64,000 nucleotides of DNA from Bryobacterales bacterium KBS 96 (GTDB lineage Bacteria; Acidobacteriota; Terriglobia; Bryobacterales; Bryobacteraceae), in assembly GCA_000381625.1 (NCBI GenBank), contig KB906767.1, positions 2,904,772 through 2,968,771 of the forward strand. Reading direction: 5' to 3'. Position 1 is the first letter of the stretch, and each line of letters opens with the position of its first letter. This document shows, in pieces, positions 18,264 to 26,602 of this stretch. The notes below the pieces were generated by a model that was not told the DNA's origin, searched no databases, and saw only the letters and a list, made by a program, of their open reading frames with translations. Position numbers and translations under genes: made by a program.

Positions 18264-20714
18264 TCAGAAAGTTTTCAAGAACTCGATTAGCGCGAGCTTG
18301 TCGGGATCGCTGAGGCCCGGCTCTTCTTTGAAGTAGCTGGTTCCGAAATAGTGGCCGCGGTTGACTACATAATCGGGGCACTTGCTCAGTTCCATCAGGG
18401 GATTGACGAGATTGGCGAAAACTTTGCGCGCATCGTCGTCGCTTGGATTGTTTCCGAGACTGGCGAGATCGTGTTTCAGCTTGAGGGCCACGCTCAAGAC
18501 CTTTTGATCGTGGCCGACACGGCCCGCAATGTCGGAGCCATCCGACAGCAAATCCAGATTCGCGATCAGGTCTACCGGCGTTCCGGGGGGAATGGGCCCA
18601 ATTTCAATGCCGCCTCCTTTGAAGAAACTCGGAAAGAGCCGCGATGCTCCTCCCACCAGAGTCTTGAGATTATCCGGCACATAACCGGGCGCGACCCGTA
18701 GATAGCTGCGCGTAGTGGTGCGATCGATCACACCCGGAACCTTGTCGCCGAGCACGCTATCTTTTTCGCGCTTTTCGGGCCAGAGCATTTTCTCGATGGA
18801 ATCCTGGAACGATTGCATACGTGCTTCGACCGACGGACTCGGATTGAATTTACCGACTGAGTTATTGAGCAAAAATGGCGCTGTCGACCACAAACTGATC
18901 AACGATGGGGGCCTAGTGTAGCCTCGGCCGCCGCCCGGCATTTTGAATTGACTGGGTTGACCAGTCATCGGGTTGTAAACCGTGATCTCGCCGACGGAAG
19001 GTAGTTCCTTGTAATCCTGGGAAGAGAAGTTATCCCAAATATTTCCAGCGATCGCGTTTGTCGCGAGCGGGCTACACGCGTTTGTCTGAAGCAGCGTGAC
19101 GGGAATGCGGTCCTCGGCCGAAAGGAAATTATCGTCGAGGAAATCGGGACGCATCACAATCTCGCGCATCTTTGACTTGAAATCGTCGGTCTTGGTCCAC
19201 GCCCAATACTTGTTCCAGCATGTGAGATAGTCCTTGCCCGAGCAGCCACCCGGATCGAGCCCCACGGCGGGAGTCGGCAGCTTGCTGGAATGGCATCGGG
19301 CACAGCGATCGGCAAAAACCACTTTGCCACGGTTCAGCATGCCGGCATTCTTGGTGAGGTAAGCGGCGCCACCGGGCGCATCTTTCAGCTTATGAGGGTC
19401 CGTGCTCTTCAGGAAGAACAACGCCATATCCGGCGTTTGTGCCTCGGTAGCTCCCCAGAACGTTGAATTTTTGCGCGCGACGGCGATTTCGATGGGTGTC
19501 GTCGTGCGGCCGCCGATCAGCGGATTGAAGTGGAGCAGCCACTCTTCGCTGAACAGGCCGATGTTCAGATAAACACGATTTAACGCGCCAAGCGCGCCAA
19601 CGGAATCGGCGCCATCTTTCAGAACGCGAGGACTGTAGACCGTGTTTGGAGGAGTAAAGAACGCAGCCAGGGGCGAGGAAGCCGGCACATAGTCGTTGAA
19701 CTGCTTGTTGTTGAGACTGCCGCCGCCCAGTGTCTCTCTCCCGAAGCGCTTCGCCTGCTGGAGCCGCGGCCCGAGGCCGTAAACTGCGTTCATCGTTCGC
19801 GGATTGTTAATGTTGTCCGAGGAGACGAGCGACGTGTCCAGCGAGCCCGGGCGCGAGGTGTGGAACAACTGGAACACATAGCTCGTTGGGTCCGCGTCCC
19901 AATCGAAAATACGGTCAATCCAGAAATACTGCGCGCCGACGTTGGAAGAGAGATTCGCCCATTGAGGATGCTCAGGGTCGGCTGGCGGCTTGACTGGATT
20001 GGGCCCGGCATGGCAGAACGCACAGGACATGCCCACCCGATAGGGGCGAATGAGATCTTTCGAATTGTAATAATTCGGATCGTTGTAGTAGCGGACCGGA
20101 TCCCATTTCTTTTGCGCCGCTTCGTCGAAATCGGGATTGGGGAACAGGCGCAGGCCGACGATTCCGCTAGCGTAGCCGTAATAAGACCCCACCGGCAGAT
20201 TCTTCCCGCGAGCGCCTATTTTTACGCCGGGATATTTTTGCTCGTTTTCGAAAGGATCCGGTGGACAGTTGGCCGATCGTTTGTCAAGCCACAGTCCGAA
20301 CCTGTTCGGATCCGGGCCGGCGGGTTTCTCGAAGCACGGCTCATTGACGAGGCCGAGATATTGCCAGCGGTTGTCGCGGCTGAACTTCAGTTTCGGATAC
20401 GACGAAACCGTCTTGAGGAAGTCCAGAGCGCCAAAGCTAGATACGGAGATTTTGTCCCAGAAGCGGTCGTTGCCTCCAGTCCACACGATCCACGTGTTAC
20501 GTCCCTTCACTTCGTCGGGCGTCAGGGTAAGGGCGCCGTCCATATCGTGGAAGTAGTTTTCGTCGGCGGCCGGAAACGAACTAGCGGGCCGATTCGCCCG
20601 GAGTGCTTCGTCGAGCACAGTGCCTGGCTTAGGTTGCGATTGCGTGCAGCTACTTAATACGAAAAAGCTGCCCAAGGTGAGCGCGAAGAGCCGAAGCCCC
20701 ACCACACGATCCAT
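18264..20714 (-). CDS. Di-haem cytochrome c lipoprotein
   Basis: An 816-residue protein with a lipoprotein signal (FALTLGSFFVLSSC, lipid-attached cysteine about residue 23). It carries two c-type haem motifs, C231-A-F-C-H235 and C471-A-R-C-H475. The sequence between and after them (GMSCAFCHAGPNP; GKVVFADRCARCHSSKLPTP) is that of large cytochrome c proteins distantly related to cytochrome c peroxidase, but no full peroxidase arrangement is evident. It is predicted to sit on the periplasmic side, anchored by lipid. As the first gene of the leftward operon with the GMC gene right behind it, it is most simply that enzyme's electron acceptor. Confidence 0.85.
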   Translation of the reverse strand: MDRVVGLRLFALTLGSFFVLSSCTQSQPKPGTVLDEALRANRPASSFPAADENYFHDMDGALTLTPDEVKGRNTWIVWTGGNDRFWDKISVSSFGALDFLKTVSSYPKLKFSRDNRWQYLGLVNEPCFEKPAGPDPNRFGLWLDKRSANCPPDPFENEQKYPGVKIGARGKNLPVGSYYGYASGIVGLRLFPNPDFDEAAQKKWDPVRYYNDPNYYNSKDLIRPYRVGMSCAFCHAGPNPVKPPADPEHPQWANLSSNVGAQYFWIDRIFDWDADPTSYVFQLFHTSRPGSLDTSLVSSDNINNPRTMNAVYGLGPRLQQAKRFGRETLGGGSLNNKQFNDYVPASSPLAAFFTPPNTVYSPRVLKDGADSVGALGALNRVYLNIGLFSEEWLLHFNPLIGGRTTTPIEIAVARKNSTFWGATEAQTPDMALFFLKSTDPHKLKDAPGGAAYLTKNAGMLNRGKVVFADRCARCHSSKLPTPAVGLDPGGCSGKDYLTCWNKYWAWTKTDDFKSKMREIVMRPDFLDDNFLSAEDRIPVTLLQTNACSPLATNAIAGNIWDNFSSQDYKELPSVGEITVYNPMTGQPSQFKMPGGGRGYTRPPSLISLWSTAPFLLNNSVGKFNPSPSVEARMQSFQDSIEKMLWPEKREKDSVLGDKVPGVIDRTTTRSYLRVAPGYVPDNLKTLVGGASRLFPSFFKGGGIEIGPIPPGTPVDLIANLDLLSDGSDIAGRVGHDQKVLSVALKLKHDLASLGNNPSDDDARKVFANLVNPLMELSKCPDYVVNRGHYFGTSYFKEEPGLSDPDKLALIEFLKTF

Positions 20715-21249
20715 TGCGTTTCTCCTCCGACAGAGATAGTTGCGAGCGGCGGAGTTGGCGCCGCTTGATCAATTAAAAGGAAGTGCAGAACCAGCGTGCA
20801 ATCGGATGTCCAATGCGCACGGAGCACGTTTCTAACAAATGGAACACACGCAACATCTATTCCGCCCATTGCGGATAGCGGAATGGATAACGAGCGTGGA
20901 ACTGTTTCGTGAACGTCTCCATAACAAGGAAATTGCCTGATACGCCCATTCAACGGTAAGCGGGTATCCGAAATACCAAAATCGCAGGCCAATCTTTCAA
21001 ACGCTTTTATTCTGAGAAGAATATCAGAATCATCTCAATCAGGACAAGGAAAAATATATGTTTGAGAGTGCGGCGAAGCAACGGCCGATCGTTTACGCTT
21101 CTTCGTGGGAATAACTCATTGGGCCCGTGCGTTTTAGCGAAGACCCACATTGACGTCTTCGGTAAAAATCCTTTACTAAATGCAAACTTCCTATTCGCAT
21201 AAATACCTCTTTACTTCCGCCTCCAATTAGTTGTACGTTTTGCTCATAT
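20715..21249. other. Divergent intergenic region between two operons, no gene seen
   Basis: About 535 bases separate the start of the leftward cytochrome operon from the rightward patatin operon. Reading frames here are short and unrecognisable. The section around 21000-21070 is AT-rich (AGAAGAATATCAGAATCATC), as expected for promoters. It must carry both promoters and is where a shared regulator could bind. Confidence 0.5.
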
Positions 21250-24171
21250 ATGCAATTGCCTTCAGAGGCATCGGAGGAGCTGTATCTCTCGTATCTGGAA
21301 GCTCTCGACGACGAGGATCGGGCGCTGAACGGCGAAGATTGCGCGCCCGAAGACGCTCTACGTGAGGAGTACGCTCGCGCGAGGCGCGCGGGGGAAAGCG
21401 CCAACTGCGAGCAGGCGGAACAAGCATTCCGTACATCTCTGTTTCAGCGGCTGCACCGGCATGGCCGGAGCGCCCTTTGCTTCTCGGGGGGCGGCATACG
21501 CAGCGCCACCTTTGGGCTGGGTATTCTACAGGGCTTAGCGGCGCTCTCGCGCCAAGAAGGCGCGCGGCCCCGCCTTCTTGGGGAGTTCGATTATCTCTCG
21601 ACTGTATCGGGAGGAGGGTATCTCGGGGCCTGGTTTTCCGCTTGGGCAAAACGTATTGGCCATCCTCTCGACATGGAATTGAAAGACTGTCATGTTCCCG
21701 ATCCTTGCGATGGTCCGGCTGAAGTAATTCGTGAACTGTCGAAGAATCCCGGCTCGACCTTTGAACCGGAACCGGAGCCGGTGAAGCAACTCCGAGCGTA
21801 TTCCAACTATCTGACTCCGGAATTAGGATTACTCTCCGGCGATACGTGGGCGCTCGCGGCCACTGTCTTTCGGAACATGTTCCTGAACTGGCTGGTTTTG
21901 CTGCCTCTGCTGGCCGTCACGCTGCTTATCCCTGTTTTGTTTTGGCAGCTTTTGCTTCTCAAGCCCAACCACGCCAGCGGTTCACTCTGGTTTCTGCTGA
22001 TTAGCGGCATGGCTCTGGTTGCGCTAGCGACGGCCTATACCGGCTGTAATCTGCCGAACGCAGGGAATCGAGAGGGGACCTCGAAACGGTTTATTTTGAC
22101 AAGTCTGGCGCCGTTGTCCCTGGGCGCCGTTCATCTGAGTCTGTTTTGGGCGTGGCTGCCCGTTGGAAACATTACCGCTCCGTTGTGGAATGTCGTTGCT
22201 CTGGGCACTTTAGGACTTTCCTGGTGGCACTTCGCGCTTTTGGGCGTTTTGATGCATGGCGGCGGTATGTTGGCCGGCATCGCTTACGTGAGCATCCGAT
22301 ACGGCCGACCGCCTCGAAAAACCGGACTCGCGGCAACGGCAGCGGCGGCGATTACGGGTTTCCTCGGCGGCCTTCTCGGTTTTCTCGTGAGCCAGATCCC
22401 CGATCGCGGCGCCGTGGGCGGCGAGATATTGGACCCACGACTCTATGCGGTGCTGGCGTTTCCTATGTTGATGGCCGTGTTCCTGTTTTCAGGGGCCCTG
22501 CTAGTGGGCGCGACAAGCTATGTCACCGAGGATGAAGATCGCGAATGGTGGGCGCGGGCCGGCGGATGGTATCTATCAATCGCGCTTGGATGGGCGGTCT
22601 TTGCGTTGATTGTGCTCTATGCGACAGATGCTCTTCACTGGGCCGACATCAGGTTGAGCGCGGCATTCACGGCCGTTACAGGCTTAACGGGATGGGGCGT
22701 GGCGCGGCTCGGAGCCAGTCCCGAGACTCCGTCCGGACGGCGCGAAGAACCTACTGAACTATTAAAGCTCGCGCCGGGCGGTTTTCTGAAGGAACACGCC
22801 GCCGATTTGCTTTTGCCGACCTTTCTGATTCTGCTAACGATGTCACTTTCGGCCGCGAATTTCGGGCTTTTGCATCTGCTTGGGAAGTTGCCGGAGTTCG
22901 TGCCTTCGTTCTGGCCTGGCCCACTTGCGCCGCTCGGGCACGCCACCGCGCGAACGCTTTGGTTGATTCTCGGATACACGGCCGTGTGCCTGCTGGCCTC
23001 GTGCTTTATCAACGTGAACAAGTTCTCGCTCCACGGTATGTACCGGGAGCGGTTAATTCGCGCCTATCTCGGAGCTTCAAATAGCGGACGGAAGCCGAAT
23101 CCCTTTACCGGATTCGACGAACACGACAATCTCTCGATGTGCGCCCTTACACAGTACAAGCCGTTGCACGTTGTGAACATGACGCTGAATTTGGTGCATG
23201 GTTCGAACCTGGCGTGGCAGCAGCGCAAAGCGGAGCCATTCAGCTCGACGCGACTTCATACCGGAAGCTGCCGCCTGGGGTACCGAAACTCCGCTTTTTA
23301 CGGCGGCAAATACAATGACCGGACTACGCCGATTAGTCTCGGGACGTCCATTACCGTTTCCGGAGCCGCAGCAAGCCCCAATATGGGCTATCACTCGTCA
23401 CCGCTTCTCACACTTGTGATGACACTGTTCAATGCGCGCCTAGGGTGGTGGCTAGGTAACCCAAGGGCCAAGGAAAGAGTGTGGAAGCGCCCAGGCCCTC
23501 GGCTGGGAGTTCAGGCCTTCATCGACGAGGCGTTTGGGCTTACCGATGATAAAAATGACTGGATCTATCTGTCGGATGGCGGGCATTTCGAGAATCTGGG
23601 ATTGTATGAGATGGTTCTGCGGCGCTGCAGCCTAATCGTCGTTTCGGATGCCGGCGCCGATCCCCGCTACACGTATGAAGACGTCGGCAACGCCGTTCGA
23701 AAAGTGCGAATCGATCTCGGCATTCCCATCGAATTTGACAGGCCCTCAATGCCGATGTCCCCGGCTGGCGAGCCCAATGAACGATTTTCCGGCAATCACT
23801 GCGCAATTGGGCGCATTTACTACGGCGCGGTGGATCCGGGAGCGGAGCCTGGAACGCTAATCTACATCAAGGCTTCGCTTAACGGAAACGAGCCGGCGGA
23901 CGTAAAGCAATACGCAGCGCTCGACAAGAGGTTTCCGCACCAGCCTACGTCCGATCAGTTTTTCGATGAGTCTCAGTTTGAGAGTTACCGGCGTCTTGGC
24001 CAGCACATCATCGAAGAAATCTGCCGAGCGGCAGGAGGGGCGGCGCCGCAACTGGACCTTCGGGAATTCAAAAACAGGGCGGAAAACTACGCTCATATCG
24101 GAGAGCCAGCCCTGAGCGCCTCCGCGGCGGCGGCCTCCGGAGGAGATTTATCCCATGTCATTAGCCGTTAG
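21250..24171 (+). CDS. Patatin-like phospholipase with a large internal membrane domain
   Basis: A 973-residue lipid acyl hydrolase. The oxyanion loop GGGIRSATFGLGILQ (about 80-94) and the nucleophile S120 (STVSGGGYLGAW) lie near the N-terminus. The dyad aspartate is D776 in YLSDGGHFENLG. Between them, about residues 205-590 form some ten hydrophobic segments. The active site is therefore built from two halves separated by a membrane insertion, unlike soluble patatins of about 300-400 residues. It probably cleaves acyl chains from membrane lipid on the cytoplasmic face. It starts at ATG 21250, is the first gene of the rightward operon, and overlaps the next gene by 17 bases. Confidence 0.87.
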   Translation: MQLPSEASEELYLSYLEALDDEDRALNGEDCAPEDALREEYARARRAGESANCEQAEQAFRTSLFQRLHRHGRSALCFSGGGIRSATFGLGILQGLAALSRQEGARPRLLGEFDYLSTVSGGGYLGAWFSAWAKRIGHPLDMELKDCHVPDPCDGPAEVIRELSKNPGSTFEPEPEPVKQLRAYSNYLTPELGLLSGDTWALAATVFRNMFLNWLVLLPLLAVTLLIPVLFWQLLLLKPNHASGSLWFLLISGMALVALATAYTGCNLPNAGNREGTSKRFILTSLAPLSLGAVHLSLFWAWLPVGNITAPLWNVVALGTLGLSWWHFALLGVLMHGGGMLAGIAYVSIRYGRPPRKTGLAATAAAAITGFLGGLLGFLVSQIPDRGAVGGEILDPRLYAVLAFPMLMAVFLFSGALLVGATSYVTEDEDREWWARAGGWYLSIALGWAVFALIVLYATDALHWADIRLSAAFTAVTGLTGWGVARLGASPETPSGRREEPTELLKLAPGGFLKEHAADLLLPTFLILLTMSLSAANFGLLHLLGKLPEFVPSFWPGPLAPLGHATARTLWLILGYTAVCLLASCFINVNKFSLHGMYRERLIRAYLGASNSGRKPNPFTGFDEHDNLSMCALTQYKPLHVVNMTLNLVHGSNLAWQQRKAEPFSSTRLHTGSCRLGYRNSAFYGGKYNDRTTPISLGTSITVSGAAASPNMGYHSSPLLTLVMTLFNARLGWWLGNPRAKERVWKRPGPRLGVQAFIDEAFGLTDDKNDWIYLSDGGHFENLGLYEMVLRRCSLIVVSDAGADPRYTYEDVGNAVRKVRIDLGIPIEFDRPSMPMSPAGEPNERFSGNHCAIGRIYYGAVDPGAEPGTLIYIKASLNGNEPADVKQYAALDKRFPHQPTSDQFFDESQFESYRRLGQHIIEEICRAAGGAAPQLDLREFKNRAENYAHIGEPALSASAAAASGGDLSHVISR

Positions 24172-25120
24172 CGCGTTCGGTCCCGGACCTTCAACGGGCG
24201 GCATCACCGTCAACATTTTCGATGGAGCCCGGAAGCCATTTTCAGACGGCCAGATACTAATCACAATTCGCGACGGGAATCAAAACCAAGTCTCGCGCGG
24301 GTATCATGAACTGGCAAGCGTCACGTTCGAAGGTCTGACCGTCTTTCAGAATTTTGGCGATAACTACTCGGTCATTGCCTCGGCCGGTGGTTATAAGGAT
24401 TCCGGCTTTTACCCTGTGAAGATCGCGGCAGGCCAGACTCGGACGGTCGATCTGATGCTCCTGCCGGGTTCGAGCGCGTTCAGTTTCGCGAATGCAAAGT
24501 GGGCGCCCCTTTGCGCCCTCAGGCCTAAGCTGAAAGTCCTGTTTTCGGCGGGGGCACTAGACGATAGCGCGGCGGCCAATCGATATAGCGATCTAATGGA
24601 TTACAGCGGCGGAGCGGTGCTTGCCTGCATGCTGAATCTGGTAGCCGCAATGGATCAAGCGCTGTTGCCTCAAGGCACCGCCCTCGATTACGTGAAGGAA
24701 GTTGCGTGGGATCGCGCCGGATCTTATGCGATGGCGCAGGATCGATTTTTTGCGTGGGCCGCTCCGGAACTGCTGAAGCAGATCGAACTGGCAAAGCAAC
24801 ATGGCGCGTTTTCAGACGCTCCGTTCCTGCTGCATCCGGGCGCCACGAAAAGCTATAAGCAGATCCAGTTCGGTGAGGCGAATCTTCAATTCACGTTTCA
24901 TGAGAACGACCGCAAGGTAATCAACGGGCAGACCTGCATTCTGATTGAGCCGGATATCGATTATTACAAGGACGCGGGAGCACATCTTTTGCTGGAAGTG
25001 CTGGTCAACCAATTCGGCAGTCTGACGGACCCGCGAACTGTCTATTGCCTTCGCTGGGTTGCAGGAAGGCAGGCTGGAATTCCGGAATTCGATCCTGTTT
25101 ACACAATCGAGAAGGCGTGA
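24155..25120 (+). CDS. Unknown protein with N-terminal beta-sandwich-like region
   Basis: A 321-residue protein not recognised. The first 110 residues (ITVNIFDGARKPFSDGQILI ... YPVKIAAGQTRTVDLMLLPG) resemble the carboxypeptidase regulatory or transthyretin-like beta-sandwich. The rest is mixed helix and strand with no catalytic motif I can name. There is no signal peptide. GGAGGAG about 8 bases before the ATG at 24155 supports the start, which overlaps the patatin gene by 17 bases, so the two are translationally coupled. It is possibly a partner or regulator of the patatin; that is inference from position only. Confidence 0.7.
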   Translation: MSLAVSAFGPGPSTGGITVNIFDGARKPFSDGQILITIRDGNQNQVSRGYHELASVTFEGLTVFQNFGDNYSVIASAGGYKDSGFYPVKIAAGQTRTVDLMLLPGSSAFSFANAKWAPLCALRPKLKVLFSAGALDDSAAANRYSDLMDYSGGAVLACMLNLVAAMDQALLPQGTALDYVKEVAWDRAGSYAMAQDRFFAWAAPELLKQIELAKQHGAFSDAPFLLHPGATKSYKQIQFGEANLQFTFHENDRKVINGQTCILIEPDIDYYKDAGAHLLLEVLVNQFGSLTDPRTVYCLRWVAGRQAGIPEFDPVYTIEKA

Positions 25121-25157
25121 ACTGAAACTGAAAAAAGCGAGAGAGGAGATCGTGACG

Positions 25158-26534
25158 ATGGCTGGCCCGGAAATAACAAATTGGTTTGGAGACCTGGTAT
25201 CTCATCCCCAGGTGGTCGTTCAGGCGAACTCGAAAGAGGACATCATTGCCGTATTGAAGGACCCGCAAAAGTATCCGTCGCCTGTTCGCGCAGTGGGTTC
25301 CAATCACTCAACAGCGCCTTGCGGCGTTGCGGAAGGCGGAACCTTGATCCAGATGAAAATGGATCGAATCGTGAATATCGGCACGGACACGCTGACCGTG
25401 GAAGCCGGAGCCATACACATTAATATGGCGAAAGAACTCGAGAAGCGAAATTTGCAGTTCTACGTAAACACCGAAATCGGCAGCTTGAGCGCGGGGAGCG
25501 CGGCTTGCGCGGGAACGAAAGATGCATCCATGCCCGGCGAATACGGACAGGTGGGGTCCTACATTACCGGAGTCAAGATGGTCCTTCCTTCCGGAGATCT
25601 TCTGGAGGTCACCGATAGCCAACCCGGACTGATGCAAAAAGTGCGTTCGAGTTATGGGCTATTCGGGATTATCTACGAAGTTACCTATCGCGTCCGGCCA
25701 CTCACGCCCATGAAGGTCTATCACGAGACATTCAGCCTGGAAGATTTCGTCGCGAAATTACCCGACTTGAAGGCGCGCAACGAATCGATGATGCTCTACT
25801 TGTTCCCGTTTGAGAACCTGATCACCGTCGAGTTCCGCAAGGACAATCCGAACGCGTCCGGAGAACCGAACCGCCACGCCTGGCAACTACGCAACTACCT
25901 TTGGGGCACGCTTGGCCCGCGCCTGGGACATGACGTGGAAGAAGGCATTCCGGTACGAGACCTTCGTTACAAAGTAATTGACGGGTTTGCCGCTATGTGG
26001 CGATTCAAGTTGGAGAATATCGTGCGCTCCGATTACACGATTCCACCGGACCAGATCGTCAGTTATCCACCGAAATCGAACGATAGCAGATATACATTTA
26101 GCCTGTTCGCGTTTCGGGAAGAAGGGTACCCCAAAGCTCTCACCGATTTTTACCAATTCTGCCGCGACTATTACCAACAACAGGGCTACCGATCTAATTT
26201 GATTTACGTGGGATACCGAATCGCGAAGGATCAGCAAGCTTTGTTTTCCTATTCTTACGATGGAACGGTGATGACGATCGATCCGGTTTCGACGGCAAAC
26301 CCCGGATGGAAAGAGTTCCTGGAAGCGTATAACCAATTCTGCACGGATCGCGGCGGAATTCCGCTGTTCAACCAGACGTTCGGGCTCACGCCGGCGATCG
26401 TGCAAAAAGCATTTAGCGGCCGTCTCGCGGAATTCGCGAAAGCGCGGGAGCAATACGATCCGGGAGATCGCCTTTTGAACGACTATTTCCGAAATCTTCT
26501 GTCGACTTCGGCAGCGCAAGCTTCAGGTGAGTAA
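25158..26534 (+). CDS. FAD-linked oxidase (aldonolactone oxidase-like)
   Basis: A 458-residue flavoprotein with the PCMH-type FAD-binding domain (about 20-190: VVVQANSKEDIIAVLKD, PVRAVGSNHSTAP, YVNTEIGSLSAGSAACAGTK, GSYITGVKMVLPSG) and a C-terminal domain like D-arabinono-1,4-lactone or L-gulonolactone oxidase (ending EFAKAREQYDPGDRLLNDYF). These enzymes oxidise sugar lactones or related alcohols. GSNHS replaces the usual GxGHS; the substrate is unknown. The ATG at 25158 follows AGAGGAGAT and is preferred to a start at 25059, which overlaps the previous gene. It is third in the rightward operon. Confidence 0.85.
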   Translation: MAGPEITNWFGDLVSHPQVVVQANSKEDIIAVLKDPQKYPSPVRAVGSNHSTAPCGVAEGGTLIQMKMDRIVNIGTDTLTVEAGAIHINMAKELEKRNLQFYVNTEIGSLSAGSAACAGTKDASMPGEYGQVGSYITGVKMVLPSGDLLEVTDSQPGLMQKVRSSYGLFGIIYEVTYRVRPLTPMKVYHETFSLEDFVAKLPDLKARNESMMLYLFPFENLITVEFRKDNPNASGEPNRHAWQLRNYLWGTLGPRLGHDVEEGIPVRDLRYKVIDGFAAMWRFKLENIVRSDYTIPPDQIVSYPPKSNDSRYTFSLFAFREEGYPKALTDFYQFCRDYYQQQGYRSNLIYVGYRIAKDQQALFSYSYDGTVMTIDPVSTANPGWKEFLEAYNQFCTDRGGIPLFNQTFGLTPAIVQKAFSGRLAEFAKAREQYDPGDRLLNDYFRNLLSTSAAQASGE

Positions 26535-26602
26535 TTCGGGCGCCGGCGCATCAAGAAGACTTGCCGAAAGATCTTCGATGATACAATTCGCTACTTCCGA
26601 TC

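Noticed and set aside
20654-20992. 112-codon minus-strand frame upstream of the cytochrome gene
   Set aside because: Overlaps the cytochrome start in another frame and shows no domain or good start.
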